Translations under genes and position numbers: made by a program | The notes under the pieces: generated by a model | Databases searched by the model: none | Seen by the model: the letters and a program-made list of their open reading frames with translations, nothing else | Told to the model about the DNA's origin: nothing | DNA from: Paraburkholderia acidipaludis NBRC 101816 | GTDB taxonomy: Bacteria > Pseudomonadota > Gammaproteobacteria > Burkholderiales > Burkholderiaceae | Assembly: GCF_000684975.1 (NCBI RefSeq) | Contig: NZ_BAXZ01000002.1 | Span: 248,001-312,000, forward strand | Length of the DNA: 64,000 bases | Direction: 5' to 3' | Part shown: positions 25,634-34,190 of the stretch, in pieces | Numbering within the stretch: the stretch's first letter is position 1 | How the letters are laid out: each line of letters opens with the position of its first letter

Positions 25634-26584
25634 TCAATAGCCGCGCTCGATATGCACGACGCCGCTCACGGTCTCGCCGCGCGCGAGCGCTTCGATCTTG
25701 TCGGCGACCTGCGAGATGGCTTCGTCGCGCAGCGTGAGCGCCGAGCCGTGCGGCGTGATCGTGATGCGGGGCTCGCGCCAGAACAGATGGTCGGGCGCGA
25801 GAGGTTCGTTGCGAAACACGTCGAGCGTGGCGGCCGCGAGCGTGCCGTTGGCGAGCGCGTCGAGCAGATCCTGTTCGACGAGATGCGAGCCGCGCGCCAC
25901 GTTCACCACATACGCGCCGCGTTCGAGTTTCGCGAACACGCCGGCGTCGAGAATGCTCTCCGTGTCCGGGGTGGCGGGCAGCAGGTTCACGAGCAGCTTG
26001 ACGCCTTCGAGAAAGGCGTCGAACTGCTCGCCGCGCAGCGGGCCCGAATACGTCTCGATGCCGTCGAGATGTTTCGCACTGCGCGAGAAGCCGCGCACCG
26101 GCACGCCGAGCGAGGCAACCGCGCGCGCGACCTGGGCGCCCAGCACGCCCAGCCCGAGCACGCCCACGGTGAAGGTCTCGCGCGGATGCGGCGCGAGCAC
26201 GTGCCACTCGCGGCGGGTCTGGGCGAGCGCATATTCGTCGAAGCGCCGCAGATAGCGCAGCACGGCATGCTGCACGTACTCGCTCATCTGCCACGCCATG
26301 CCCGAGTCTTCGAGGCGCACGAGCTGTGCGTCGGGCGGCAGCGTGCCCGGATGTTCATGCTCGAGCGCGAGAATTGCATCGACGCCCGCCCCCAGGTTGA
26401 AGATCGCGCGCAGCCCGCGGCGCGCCGCGAGCAGCTCGCGCGGCGGGTGCCAGACGACCGCGTAGTCGGCGGCGGCGGTATCGCCGGGTTGCCATTCGCG
26501 CAGCTCGGCGCCGGGCAGCGCGCGGGCGAGGCCGTGCAGCCAGGTGGACGCGTCGGCTTGCGGCAGCCAGAACAGGATCTTCAT
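25634..26584 (-). CDS. GhrA-type D-2-hydroxyacid dehydrogenase (glyoxylate/hydroxypyruvate reductase)
   Basis: A 316-residue NAD(P)-dependent reductase. It has the Rossmann motif TVGVLGLGVLGAQVA near the middle and the usual catalytic set: Arg in VNVARGSHLVEQDLL, Glu in DVFRNEPL and His in ITPHGSALT. This subgroup reduces glyoxylate and hydroxypyruvate. The frame stays open upstream to 26653, but ATG 26584 gives the family N-terminus MKILFWLP. It is divergent from the RBBP9-type hydrolase gene. Confidence 0.9.
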   Translation of the reverse strand: MKILFWLPQADASTWLHGLARALPGAELREWQPGDTAAADYAVVWHPPRELLAARRGLRAIFNLGAGVDAILALEHEHPGTLPPDAQLVRLEDSGMAWQMSEYVQHAVLRYLRRFDEYALAQTRREWHVLAPHPRETFTVGVLGLGVLGAQVARAVASLGVPVRGFSRSAKHLDGIETYSGPLRGEQFDAFLEGVKLLVNLLPATPDTESILDAGVFAKLERGAYVVNVARGSHLVEQDLLDALANGTLAAATLDVFRNEPLAPDHLFWREPRITITPHGSALTLRDEAISQVADKIEALARGETVSGVVHIERGY

Positions 26585-26782
26585 CGTGCGGCGGGTCTCG
26601 TGGGTGGGGGTGTGGTGACATTCTACTTTTTCGTGCCCGGGGCCGCCGGGCATTCACGCAGCGGCCCCGGGCGCGCGGCTTTGCGCCGGGCGCGCTGCAA
26701 AGCTAAGCAAAAAAAACTGGTTCGGCGCACGGGCGGCGCAGATCACAATCCATTCACGCTTGGTCGTTGCGAGGAAAAAAAC

Positions 26783-27388
26783 ATGCTTTCGAGCGCCCAT
26801 CCCCGTTGGCCGCCTGGACTCGTCACCGTGCCGGGGCTGCATGGCAGCGACGGCGCGCATTGGCAGACCTGGCTCGAGCGGCAGTTCCCGCGTTCATTGC
26901 GCGCGGAGCAGGCCGACTGGGAAGCGCCCGACCTCGCGGTCTGGAGCGCGTCGCTCGGCGCCTTGCTGGCGCGCGAGCGCGGCCCGTTCGTGCTCGCGGC
27001 GCACAGCTTCGGCTGCCTCGCCGCGGCTCATGCGCTGCAGCAGGGCATTGCCGGTGCCGATGTCGTGGGCGTGCTGCTGGTCGCGCCCGCCAGTCCCGCG
27101 AAGTTCCGTTTCGCGGGACCGTTCGAGGCGAAGCGGCTGATGGTGCCGTCGATCCTGATCGGCAGCGAAACCGACCCGTGGATGACGCTCGCCGGGGCGC
27201 GCGAACTCGCGCAGCATCTGGGCAGCGCCTTCGTCAATCTCGGCGACGCGGGGCATATCAACACGGCGGCGGGATTCGGGCCGTGGCCGCGGGCGAAGCA
27301 CTTCATCGACACGCTCGTGCATTGCGAGGCGCCGCGGCACCTGCGCGACGAAACGGTGGAAGCCGGCGCGCTGGCGTTTGCCTGGTAG
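26783..27388 (+). CDS. RBBP9/YdeN-family alpha/beta hydrolase
   Basis: A 201-residue serine-hydrolase-fold protein. VTVPGLHGSDGAHWQTWLER is the family start. The triad is Ser in VLAAHSFGC, Asp in GSETDPWM and His in LGDAGHINT. The start is ATG 26783 after GAGGAAAA. Activity as an esterase is likely, but no substrate is known. It is convergent with ackA, 18 bases apart, and a long upstream frame open from 25652 is an out-of-register shadow. Confidence 0.9.
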   Translation: MLSSAHPRWPPGLVTVPGLHGSDGAHWQTWLERQFPRSLRAEQADWEAPDLAVWSASLGALLARERGPFVLAAHSFGCLAAAHALQQGIAGADVVGVLLVAPASPAKFRFAGPFEAKRLMVPSILIGSETDPWMTLAGARELAQHLGSAFVNLGDAGHINTAAGFGPWPRAKHFIDTLVHCEAPRHLRDETVEAGALAFAW

Positions 27389-27406
27389 CGCCTTGCGGGG
27401 GCGCTT

Positions 27407-28675
27407 CTAGATCCGCTTTGCCTCACGCAAGAGCCGTGCCGTGTGCAGCGCGATCATGCCTTCCTCGTCGGTGCGCATCGCGAAGATGGGCACGCGGCTC
27501 TCGCGCGTGCCAATGCGTTCGTTGTTGGCCGCATTCGCTTCGGCGTCGAGATCGGTGCCGAAGAGCGGCTTGAGCCGTTCGCACACCTGAGCACGGATCG
27601 GCGCGGCATGCTCGCCGATGCCGCCCGTGAACACGAGTCCGTCCAGTCCACCCAGCCCCACGGCAAGCTTGCCCACTTCCTGAGCGATGCGATGCGTATA
27701 GAAGTCGATGGCAAGCTTCGCCTGATCGCTGCCGCTCGCGAGCAGTTCGCGCATGTCGCTGCTCACGCCCGAGAGGCCCTTGAGGCCCGATTCGTGATAA
27801 AGCAGCTTTTCGATGGCGTCGTGATCCATGCCGCGCGCCATCATCCATAGCACCACGCCCGCGTCGAGCGCGCCGCAGCGCGTGCCCATGGGCAGCCCGT
27901 CGAGCGCGGTGAGCCCCATGGTCGTCTCCACGCTTTTTCCGTCTTTCATCGCGCACAGGCTCGCACCGTTGCCCAGATGCGCGACGACCACGCGAGCGCG
28001 CGCGATGTCGGGCGCCACCACGTGCAGGTGCCGGGCAATGTATTCGTATGAGAGGCCGTGAAAGCCGTAGCGGCGGATGCCGTCCTTGAAGTAGCCGTAG
28101 GGCAGCGCGAAGAGCTGCGCCATGACGCCGTTGGTGGCGTGGAACGCGGTGTCGAAGCAGGCCACCTGCGCCAGCTCGGGCGCGGCCTGGCGCACGGCGC
28201 GGATCGCCGCCAGATTGTGCGGTTGATGCAGCGGCGCAAGCGGCGTGAGCGCGTCGAGCTCCGCGATCACCTGGTCGTCGATCGGCACGGCATCGGCATG
28301 GTGCGCGCCGCCGTGCACCACGCGATGGCCGATCGCGGAAGGCGGCGTGTCGCGCAGGCCCACGGCGAGCACGAGGCGCAGCAGGCGGAAGGCGGCGTCG
28401 TGATCGGCAACCTGCGCGACCGGAAACTTTTCGTCCACGATGAGCCGCCCGTCGGCCATGTGCGCGACCACGCGCGGCGCAACGCCAATGCCCTCGATCT
28501 GCCCGCCCGCGCCAAGGATCGCGCGCGCGCCGCCTTCCACGTGCGGATCGTCGATGACGCGGTACACCGAGCACTTGATGCTCGACGAGCCCGCGTTGAC
28601 GACGAGCACGACGTGACCTTCGGCGTGGGAATGCGCCTCCCGGGCGCCGGGCGAAGTGTTCACCGAAGTGCTCAC
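27407..28675 (-). CDS. ackA: Acetate kinase
   Basis: A 422-residue ASKHA-fold kinase that interconverts acetate/ATP and acetyl phosphate/ADP. VLVVNAGSSSIKCSVY (about residues 24-39) is the N-terminal signature, HRVVHGGAHH the second, and CFDTAFH has the catalytic Asp. GHLGNGASL appears in the related form VAHLGNGASLCA. The chain carries ~20 extra residues before the first strand. Start ATG 28675 overlaps the pta stop by 4 bases. Together they run acetyl-CoA to acetate with ATP yield, or the reverse. Propionate or butyrate may also be substrates. Confidence 0.95.
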   Translation of the reverse strand: MSTSVNTSPGAREAHSHAEGHVVLVVNAGSSSIKCSVYRVIDDPHVEGGARAILGAGGQIEGIGVAPRVVAHMADGRLIVDEKFPVAQVADHDAAFRLLRLVLAVGLRDTPPSAIGHRVVHGGAHHADAVPIDDQVIAELDALTPLAPLHQPHNLAAIRAVRQAAPELAQVACFDTAFHATNGVMAQLFALPYGYFKDGIRRYGFHGLSYEYIARHLHVVAPDIARARVVVAHLGNGASLCAMKDGKSVETTMGLTALDGLPMGTRCGALDAGVVLWMMARGMDHDAIEKLLYHESGLKGLSGVSSDMRELLASGSDQAKLAIDFYTHRIAQEVGKLAVGLGGLDGLVFTGGIGEHAAPIRAQVCERLKPLFGTDLDAEANAANNERIGTRESRVPIFAMRTDEEGMIALHTARLLREAKRI

Positions 28676-29613
28676 ATGAGCTCCGAGGTTTTGCGCGCGC
28701 GCCGCGCGTGCGCGACGAGCACCGCGATCGCGCAGCTGCCGATGCGCGATCGCACGGTGTCGGCGCGGCTCGTGAGGATGATCGGCACGCGCGCGCCGAG
28801 GACGATGCCGGCCGCTCCCGCGCCGGCGAGGAAGGTGAGCTGCTTGGCAAGCATGTTGCCGGCTTCGAGGTCGGGCACGAGCAGGATGTCGGGGTCGCCC
28901 GCCACCGGCGAGACGATGCCCTTGATGCGCGCCGCCTCCTTGCTGATGGCGTTGTCGAACGCGAGCGGGCCGTCCAGCAGGGCGCCGGTGATCTGGCCGC
29001 GGTCGGCCATCTTGCAGAGCGCGGCGGCGTCGATGGTCGAGGGCATCTTGTCGGAGACGGTCTCGACCGCCGCGAGGATCGCCACCTTGGGCCGCTCGAT
29101 GCCCAGCGCCTGCACGAGCTCGATCGCGTTGCGCACGATGTCGGCCTTGTCGGCGAGCTTCGGGAAGATGTTGACGGCCGCGTCGGTAATGAAGATCGGT
29201 TTGTGATACGAGGGCACGTCCATCGCGAAGACGTGCGAGAGGCGCCGCTCGGTGCGCAGGCCCGTCGTGCCGGAGGCCACTTCGTGCAGCAGTTCGTCGG
29301 TGTGCAGGCTGCCCTTCATGAGCAGTTCCGCCTCGCCCTCGCGCACCGCGAGCACGGCGCGCGCGGCGGCGGCGTGGCTGTGCGGCGCGTCGATGACGGT
29401 GGTGTTGCCGAGCGACAGATCCGCTTCATCGGCCACGGCGCGGATCTTCGCCTCCGGCCCGATGAGGAGCGGCACGATCAAGCCGAGGCTCGCGGCGTCG
29501 AGCGCGCCCGTGAGCGATGACACGTCGCAGGGATGCGCCACGGCCGTGGGCACCGGCGCGAGGCCGCTGCAGCGCTCCAGCAGGGCAGAGTACTTGTCTT
29601 GCGATGAAGCCAT
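28672..29613 (-). CDS. pta: Phosphate acetyl/butyryltransferase
   Basis: A 313-residue PTA/PTB-family enzyme that converts acyl-CoA and phosphate to acyl phosphate and CoA. It is the short form without the long regulatory N-terminus of enteric Pta. Visible family blocks are LLMKGSLHTDELLHEV, PKVAILAAVETVSDKMPSTI, ITGALLDGPLAFDNAIS and DILLVPDLEAGNMLAKQL. Acyl chain length (acetyl or butyryl) is not decided by sequence alone. It overlaps ackA by 4 bases and is divergent from the DUF3141-fabI pair across 454 bases, so coordinated expression is likely. Confidence 0.92.
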   Translation of the reverse strand: MASSQDKYSALLERCSGLAPVPTAVAHPCDVSSLTGALDAASLGLIVPLLIGPEAKIRAVADEADLSLGNTTVIDAPHSHAAAARAVLAVREGEAELLMKGSLHTDELLHEVASGTTGLRTERRLSHVFAMDVPSYHKPIFITDAAVNIFPKLADKADIVRNAIELVQALGIERPKVAILAAVETVSDKMPSTIDAAALCKMADRGQITGALLDGPLAFDNAISKEAARIKGIVSPVAGDPDILLVPDLEAGNMLAKQLTFLAGAGAAGIVLGARVPIILTSRADTVRSRIGSCAIAVLVAHARRARKTSELM

Positions 29614-30067
29614 GACGATCTCCTCTTTTCCGTCGCCGCCAGCGTGTCGGCCGGCGCGTCGACCACGGCAGGCACTGTGCACTGGGCGCTTGCCGGCGCC
29701 CGCATGCTGCGCCGCGCAACGCGCTAGACAGTGTAGTGCAGCGGACAAATTGGCGGAGGGAAAGTGTCCCGCGGCATCGTGACACATCGCATCAGGCCGC
29801 GCCGGTGCGGTGCAGGCCTTGTCACGCCGGGTTCACGCCGCGAGTCGATCATGTACGGGCAGGCCTCGCTGCGGCCCTGTTTGCTTGCCTTGACTTTCAA
29901 CAAGGCGCTGCCTACATTGAGATACTGCAGTGCAGCATGGCGCTGCATCACACCATCATCTGGGCTCCGCGCGCCGTGCACGGGCACGCCGCGCCGGACC
30001 GGTCGCGCCCTGCGGGCATCGTGTGCGCAGGGCGGCCGCGCGCTCCCCGTTCAAGGAGATTCGCCTC
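29614..30067. other. 454-base divergent control region of the pta-ackA / DUF3141-fabI module
   Basis: No gene is visible; short open frames have neither family features nor a ribosome-binding site at their starts. It holds the plus-strand promoter candidate at 29890-29918 and must also carry the pta promoter. The plus-strand leader would be ~140 bases, long enough for a regulatory RNA structure, but I recognise none. Confidence 0.6.
29890..29918 (+). promoter_or_regulatory. Sigma-70-like promoter for the DUF3141-fabI pair
   Basis: TTGACT (29890-29895), a 17-base spacer, TACATT (29913-29918). The -35 has five of six consensus bases and the -10 has four of six. Transcription would start near 29925 and reach the GTG at 30068. 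Confidence 0.55.
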
Positions 30068-32695
30068 GTGGCTGTTCTCGCCCCCACGCCTCTCGCTGCT
30101 GCCTCCGCTGCGCCCCCTTTCGCTCTGCCTGCGCCGGCCGCCGTTCAGCCGTTCTACGACTACCTGTTCGACGCGTGGCAGCGCAGCGTGCTGTTTTTCG
30201 ACACGTTGCGCGAGCGCGGCAACCAGACCTACGTGCACGAGAAGGAGGGCATGCCGCCCGTGCTGCGTTTCGACTACGAAGTGGTCGCGGACGGGCGCGA
30301 GCTGGACGACCCCTGCAATTACGCACTGCTGCGCATCCTGCCCGAAGAAGGCGCACCGACCGATGCGCGCATGCGGCCCTTCGTCGTCATCGATCCGCGC
30401 GCGGGCCACGGTCCCGGCATCGCGGGCTTCAAGATGGACAGCGAGGTGGGCATCGCGCTGCGCAAGGGCCATCCGTGCTACTTCGTCACCTTCTTCCCGG
30501 TGCCGTGCCCCACGCAGACGATCCAGTCGGTCGGGCAGGCGGAAGCCGTGTTCATCCGCAAGGTGCGCGAACTGCATCCCGAGTCGGACGGCCTGCCGTT
30601 CATCATCGGCAACTGCCAGGGTGGCTGGGCCGCGGCGCTGCTCGCGGCGAGCGCGCCGGCGCTGGTCGGCCCGCTCATGCTCGCGGGCTCGCCGCTGTCG
30701 TACTGGGCCGGCGTGAAGGGCAAGAACCCCATGCGCTATTCGGGCGGCATGCTCGGCGGTTCGTGGATGTCGTCGCTCGCCGCCGATCTGGGCGACGGCC
30801 ACTTCGACGGCGCCCATCTCGTGCAGAACTTCGAGAATCTCAATCCCGCGAACACGTTCTGGGGCAAGCTCTACAATCTCTATTCGCGAGTCGATACGGA
30901 GCGCGAGCGCTTCCTCGAATTCGAGCGCTGGTGGGGCGGCCACTTCCAGCTCAACCGCGCCGAGATCGACTGGATCGTGCAGAACCTCTTCGTCGGCAAT
31001 CACCTCACGCGCAACGAGGTGTACGCGAAGAACGCGCGCTCCCCGGTGGACCTGCGCAACATCCGCACGCCGATCATCGTGCTCGCCTCGTGGGGCGACA
31101 ACATCACGCCGCCGCAGCAGGCCCTGAACTGGATCCCCGACCTCTACGCGAGCGTGGACGAAATCATCGCCAACGAGCAGGTGATCGTCTATTGCCTCCA
31201 CGACAAGGTGGGGCATCTGGGCATCTTCGTTTCGGCGAGCGTGGCCAATAAGGAGCACACCGAACTGTTTTCGGCGCTCGACCTGATCGACGTGCTGCCG
31301 CCGGGCCTCTACGAAGCGAAGATCACCGACACGACGCCGGAGGCGGGCCGCCTCGAATCGCTCGAAGGACGCTATGAGATCGGCTTCGAGCGGCGCACGA
31401 TCGACGACATCCTCGCGCTGGACGACGGCCGCGCGGACGAGCAGCCGTTCGAGGTGGTGCGCCGCTTCGCCGAGAACAACCAGCGGCTCTACGACCTGAC
31501 GGTTTCCCCGTTCGTGCGCGCGTCGAGCAACGCGCTCACGGCGCATCTGTTGCGCGAGTCGCATCCGTCGCGCGTGGAGCGCAGCGTGCTGAGCGACGCG
31601 AACCCGGCGCTGGCTGCGCTGCCGGTGCTCGCCGAGTCGGTGCGCAAGCATCGCAAGCCTGTCGCGCCCGACAACCCCTTCACGCAGCTCGAACGGCAGA
31701 TGTCGGCGAGCATCGAGGCCGCCTGGGACCTCTATCGCGACGCACGCGACGCGTGGGTCGAGAACACGTTCTACAGCGTCTATACGGCGCCGTGGGTGCA
31801 GGCGCTCGTGGGCGTGGCGCCCGGCCAGCCGCTCGAGCCGATCGGGCCGCCGCTCATGGCGCTGCGCAAGGAGCTCGCGGCGCTGCGGCTGCGCGCGGCG
31901 CGCGCGAACCTGCGCAAAGGCACGCTCGTGGATGCGTTCATGCGCATCATGGCGTACCTCGTCGACGAAATGCATACCGTGCAATATCGGCCGTTTCAGC
32001 GCATGCGCGAGATGGCGCGCGAGTATCTGGGCGATCGTCAGCCCACCATCGCCGAACTGAAGGAAGCCGCGCGGCGCCAGGGCGCGATCGTGGCGCTCGA
32101 CCCGCAAGCCGCTATCGAGGCGCTGACCGAAATCATGCCCGATATGCCTACGCGCCGTGCGCTGCTCGCGGCCGTCTACCGCATCGCGACGGTGTCCGGT
32201 CCGCTCGAAGGCGAGCGGCGCGACCGCTTCCGGGAAGTGCAGAAGGCGCTTGGCCTCGAGCCCGGCAGCGAGAAGAGCGGCTTGCCGCCGCCGGAAGGGC
32301 CGGCCTCGGGCAGCGGGGCGGCGTCCGGCTCCGGCGAAGGCGGTGCGATATCGGGTGTTGCGGGTAATGCGGGTGCGGCGGCGGGTGCGGCCGATGTGAC
32401 GGCGGCCGGCGCCGACGAGCCGGAGGCGCAAGCCGCGCCGAAGCGCGCCGCCGCGAAGGCGTCGAAGCGTGCCGCGGCTGTCGCCGCCGATGAGGCGGAG
32501 GCCCCGCCGGCAGCGCCCGCAAAAGCGGCGAAGCGCGCGCCGGCTCCGGCGAAGGCCAAGACGGCCGCGGCCGCCAAGACACCGGCCGCAGCCAAAACGC
32601 CGCGGCGGGCACGCCCGGCTGCTGCGGCGGCACCCGCGCACGGGGCAGGTACGCCGGCCTCGCGCCGCCGCGCCACGCGTTCCGCCGGCGAATGA
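30068..32695 (+). CDS. DUF3141 protein, PHA-synthase-like alpha/beta hydrolase with basic Lys/Ala/Pro tail
   Basis: An 875-residue protein if the GTG at 30068 is the start, chosen because AAGGAG lies 9 bases upstream; a GTG at 29930 would add 46 unlikely residues. The first ~420 residues resemble the catalytic part of polyhydroxyalkanoate synthase. GNCQGG is the GxCxGG lipase-like box with Cys183, WGDNITP holds Asp344, and KVGHLGIF holds His383, giving the whole Cys-Asp-His set. A helical region follows (about 430-700). The last ~120 residues are nearly all Ala, Lys, Pro and Arg (KRAAAKASKRAAA, AKTPAAAKTPRRARP), like histone H1 tails, so DNA or polyphosphate binding is plausible. The function is not known. 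It is followed by fabI after 20 bases. Confidence 0.9.
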   Translation: MAVLAPTPLAAASAAPPFALPAPAAVQPFYDYLFDAWQRSVLFFDTLRERGNQTYVHEKEGMPPVLRFDYEVVADGRELDDPCNYALLRILPEEGAPTDARMRPFVVIDPRAGHGPGIAGFKMDSEVGIALRKGHPCYFVTFFPVPCPTQTIQSVGQAEAVFIRKVRELHPESDGLPFIIGNCQGGWAAALLAASAPALVGPLMLAGSPLSYWAGVKGKNPMRYSGGMLGGSWMSSLAADLGDGHFDGAHLVQNFENLNPANTFWGKLYNLYSRVDTERERFLEFERWWGGHFQLNRAEIDWIVQNLFVGNHLTRNEVYAKNARSPVDLRNIRTPIIVLASWGDNITPPQQALNWIPDLYASVDEIIANEQVIVYCLHDKVGHLGIFVSASVANKEHTELFSALDLIDVLPPGLYEAKITDTTPEAGRLESLEGRYEIGFERRTIDDILALDDGRADEQPFEVVRRFAENNQRLYDLTVSPFVRASSNALTAHLLRESHPSRVERSVLSDANPALAALPVLAESVRKHRKPVAPDNPFTQLERQMSASIEAAWDLYRDARDAWVENTFYSVYTAPWVQALVGVAPGQPLEPIGPPLMALRKELAALRLRAARANLRKGTLVDAFMRIMAYLVDEMHTVQYRPFQRMREMAREYLGDRQPTIAELKEAARRQGAIVALDPQAAIEALTEIMPDMPTRRALLAAVYRIATVSGPLEGERRDRFREVQKALGLEPGSEKSGLPPPEGPASGSGAASGSGEGGAISGVAGNAGAAAGAADVTAAGADEPEAQAAPKRAAAKASKRAAAVAADEAEAPPAAPAKAAKRAPAPAKAKTAAAAKTPAAAKTPRRARPAAAAAPAHGAGTPASRRRATRSAGE

Positions 32696-32715
32696 CTCCC
32701 GCAGCGAGGTAAGCC

Positions 32716-33495
32716 ATGCAGACTCTTCCCGACCGGCCGCTGGCCGGCATGCGCGCGCTGGTCACGGGCATCGCGAACGCCGAATCGATCGCCTGGGGTT
32801 GCGCGCGCGCATTCGCCGAACTCGGCGCGGAGCTCGCGATCACTTACCTGAACGACAAGGCGAAGCCTTACGTCGAGCCGCTCGCGAACGAGCTCGACGC
32901 CAAGCTCCTGCTGCCGCTCAACGTCGAGGAAGACGCGCAGATGGAGGCCGTGTTCGACGCCATCCGCGAGACCTGGGGCGCGCTCGACATCGTGCTGCAC
33001 TCCATCGCCTACGCGCCGAAGGACGACCTGCAGGGCGGCCTGCTGGACTCGTCGGCGCAGGGCTTCGGCTATGCGATGGACGTGTCGTGCCACTCGTTCA
33101 TCCGCATGGCGAAGCGCGCGACGCCGCTGATGCCGCGCGGCGGCACGCTCTTCGCGATGAGCTACGACGGCGCCAATCGCGTGGTGCCGAACTACAGTCT
33201 CATGGGGCCGGTGAAGGCGGCGCTCGAAGCGTCGTGCCGGTATCTGGCCTACGAGCTGGGGCCGCTCGGCATTCGCGTGCACGCCATCTCGCCGGGGCCG
33301 CTGAAGACGCGTGCGGCCTCCGGGTTGCCCGACTTCGACCGCATGCTCTCCGAGGCGGTCGATCGCGCGCCGCTGGGCGAGCTCGTGGACATCATGGACG
33401 TCGGCTATGCCACCGCGTATCTCGCCACGCGCTACGCGCGCCGCATGAGCGGCAACACGGTGTATGTCGACGGCGGCGCGCACGTCATGGCGTGA
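32716..33495 (+). CDS. fabI: Enoyl-[acyl-carrier-protein] reductase (NADH), FabI type
   Basis: A 259-residue FabI-type SDR. TGIANAESIAWGCA is the FabI variant of the nucleotide loop. Tyr150, Tyr160 and Lys167 (SYDG, then NYSLMGPVK) match the catalytic Tyr and Lys of E. coli FabI. It reduces trans-2-enoyl-ACP with NADH in the last step of fatty-acid elongation. Its place right after the DUF3141 gene, rather than with fatty-acid genes, suggests a second copy that serves this module. No triclosan-type resistance change is evident. Confidence 0.92.
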   Translation: MQTLPDRPLAGMRALVTGIANAESIAWGCARAFAELGAELAITYLNDKAKPYVEPLANELDAKLLLPLNVEEDAQMEAVFDAIRETWGALDIVLHSIAYAPKDDLQGGLLDSSAQGFGYAMDVSCHSFIRMAKRATPLMPRGGTLFAMSYDGANRVVPNYSLMGPVKAALEASCRYLAYELGPLGIRVHAISPGPLKTRAASGLPDFDRMLSEAVDRAPLGELVDIMDVGYATAYLATRYARRMSGNTVYVDGGAHVMA

Positions 33496-33548
33496 TGGCG
33501 GTGCCGGCTTCGCGCGGATTCAAACTCGCATTACGTTGCGCCGGCAAC

Positions 33549-33590
33549 AAAAAACCAGACGCCTCGCAGAATGCACTGCGAGGCGTCTGG
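33549..33590 (-). terminator. Strong terminator, 15-bp perfect stem
   Basis: CCAGACGCCTCGCAG / CTGCGAGGCGTCTGG form a perfect stem with a 6-base loop. An A run (33549-33554) on its left gives a T tract on the minus strand, so it ends the gene at 33623-33931. From the plus side it may also stop fabI transcription, but without a T tract. Confidence 0.85.
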
Positions 33591-33622
33591 CCCTACGTCA
33601 ACCGACCGGCTGCAGGATGCGG

Positions 33623-33931
33623 TCAGTAGTAGCGGTGATGTGCGTACCAGTCGCGGCGGCCCCACCAGGCACGGCCGTCCCAGTAGCGGTCGCCATGCCA
33701 GCCGATATAGACCGACGGTGCGGCAACGGCAACCGGCTGATAGGCCACGACCGGGGGCGGCGGCGGTGCGTAGTACGCCGGAGGCGGCGCGGCATAGACC
33801 GGAGCCGGAGCGACGTAGACCGGCGCGGGCACGCCGAGGTTCAGGCCGATGGCCACACCCGCCATCGCGGATTGCGATGCGGCGAGAATCAGTGCCCCGG
33901 CGCCCAGGGCGGCAAACAGTTTCGCTTTCAT
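33623..33931 (-). CDS. Secreted Pro/Tyr/Ala-rich protein (102 aa), unknown function
   Basis: A 102-residue precursor. The signal peptide spans residues 1-24 (AALGAGALILAASQSAMA, cut after AMA). Then come PAPVYVAPAPVYAAPPPAYY and similar Pro-Ala-Val-Tyr repeats, and a C-terminal end rich in Trp, Arg and His (DRYWDGRAWWGRRDWYAHHR). This layout is common in small beta-proteobacterial periplasmic or envelope proteins of the PXPV type, whose role is not known. A T-tract terminator follows it at 33549-33590. Confidence 0.8.
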   Translation of the reverse strand: MKAKLFAALGAGALILAASQSAMAGVAIGLNLGVPAPVYVAPAPVYAAPPPAYYAPPPPPVVAYQPVAVAAPSVYIGWHGDRYWDGRAWWGRRDWYAHHRYY

Positions 33932-34190
33932 TGAGGCCCCCTTCGGTGGAAGAAAGATTGCATGGCTTCAATGTAGCGGGGCGCGCTTCGCCTTGCGTTA
34001 CCAAACTGCAACAATGTTGGGCCAAATGTTCCAGGGCGCGAAGGCCCGCAGCATCCGCCGTGCCGCGCTGTGCGCCTTGCTGCGGGCGCACGCCGCGCGG
34101 ACGGTAAAGCCGCGTAATAATGCAGGCCGCTCTGTAATCCTTGTAACGGGCCCGGAATGAAGCTGGCGCGCGCATCGAGGCGCGCCGGCC

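Noticed and set aside
25652..26782. Long upstream frame merging with the RBBP9-type gene
   Set aside because: It lies antisense to the GhrA-type gene and has no family features; the true start has GAGGAAAA before ATG 26783.
27387..27405. Short hairpin AGCGCC/GGCGCT between RBBP9-type gene and ackA
   Set aside because: Only six pairs, overlaps the stop codon and has no T tract; too weak to call a terminator.
29948..32641. Minus-strand open frame of 897 codons across the DUF3141 gene
   Set aside because: Shadow frame: no conserved motif, no start with ribosome site, and fully inside a recognised gene.
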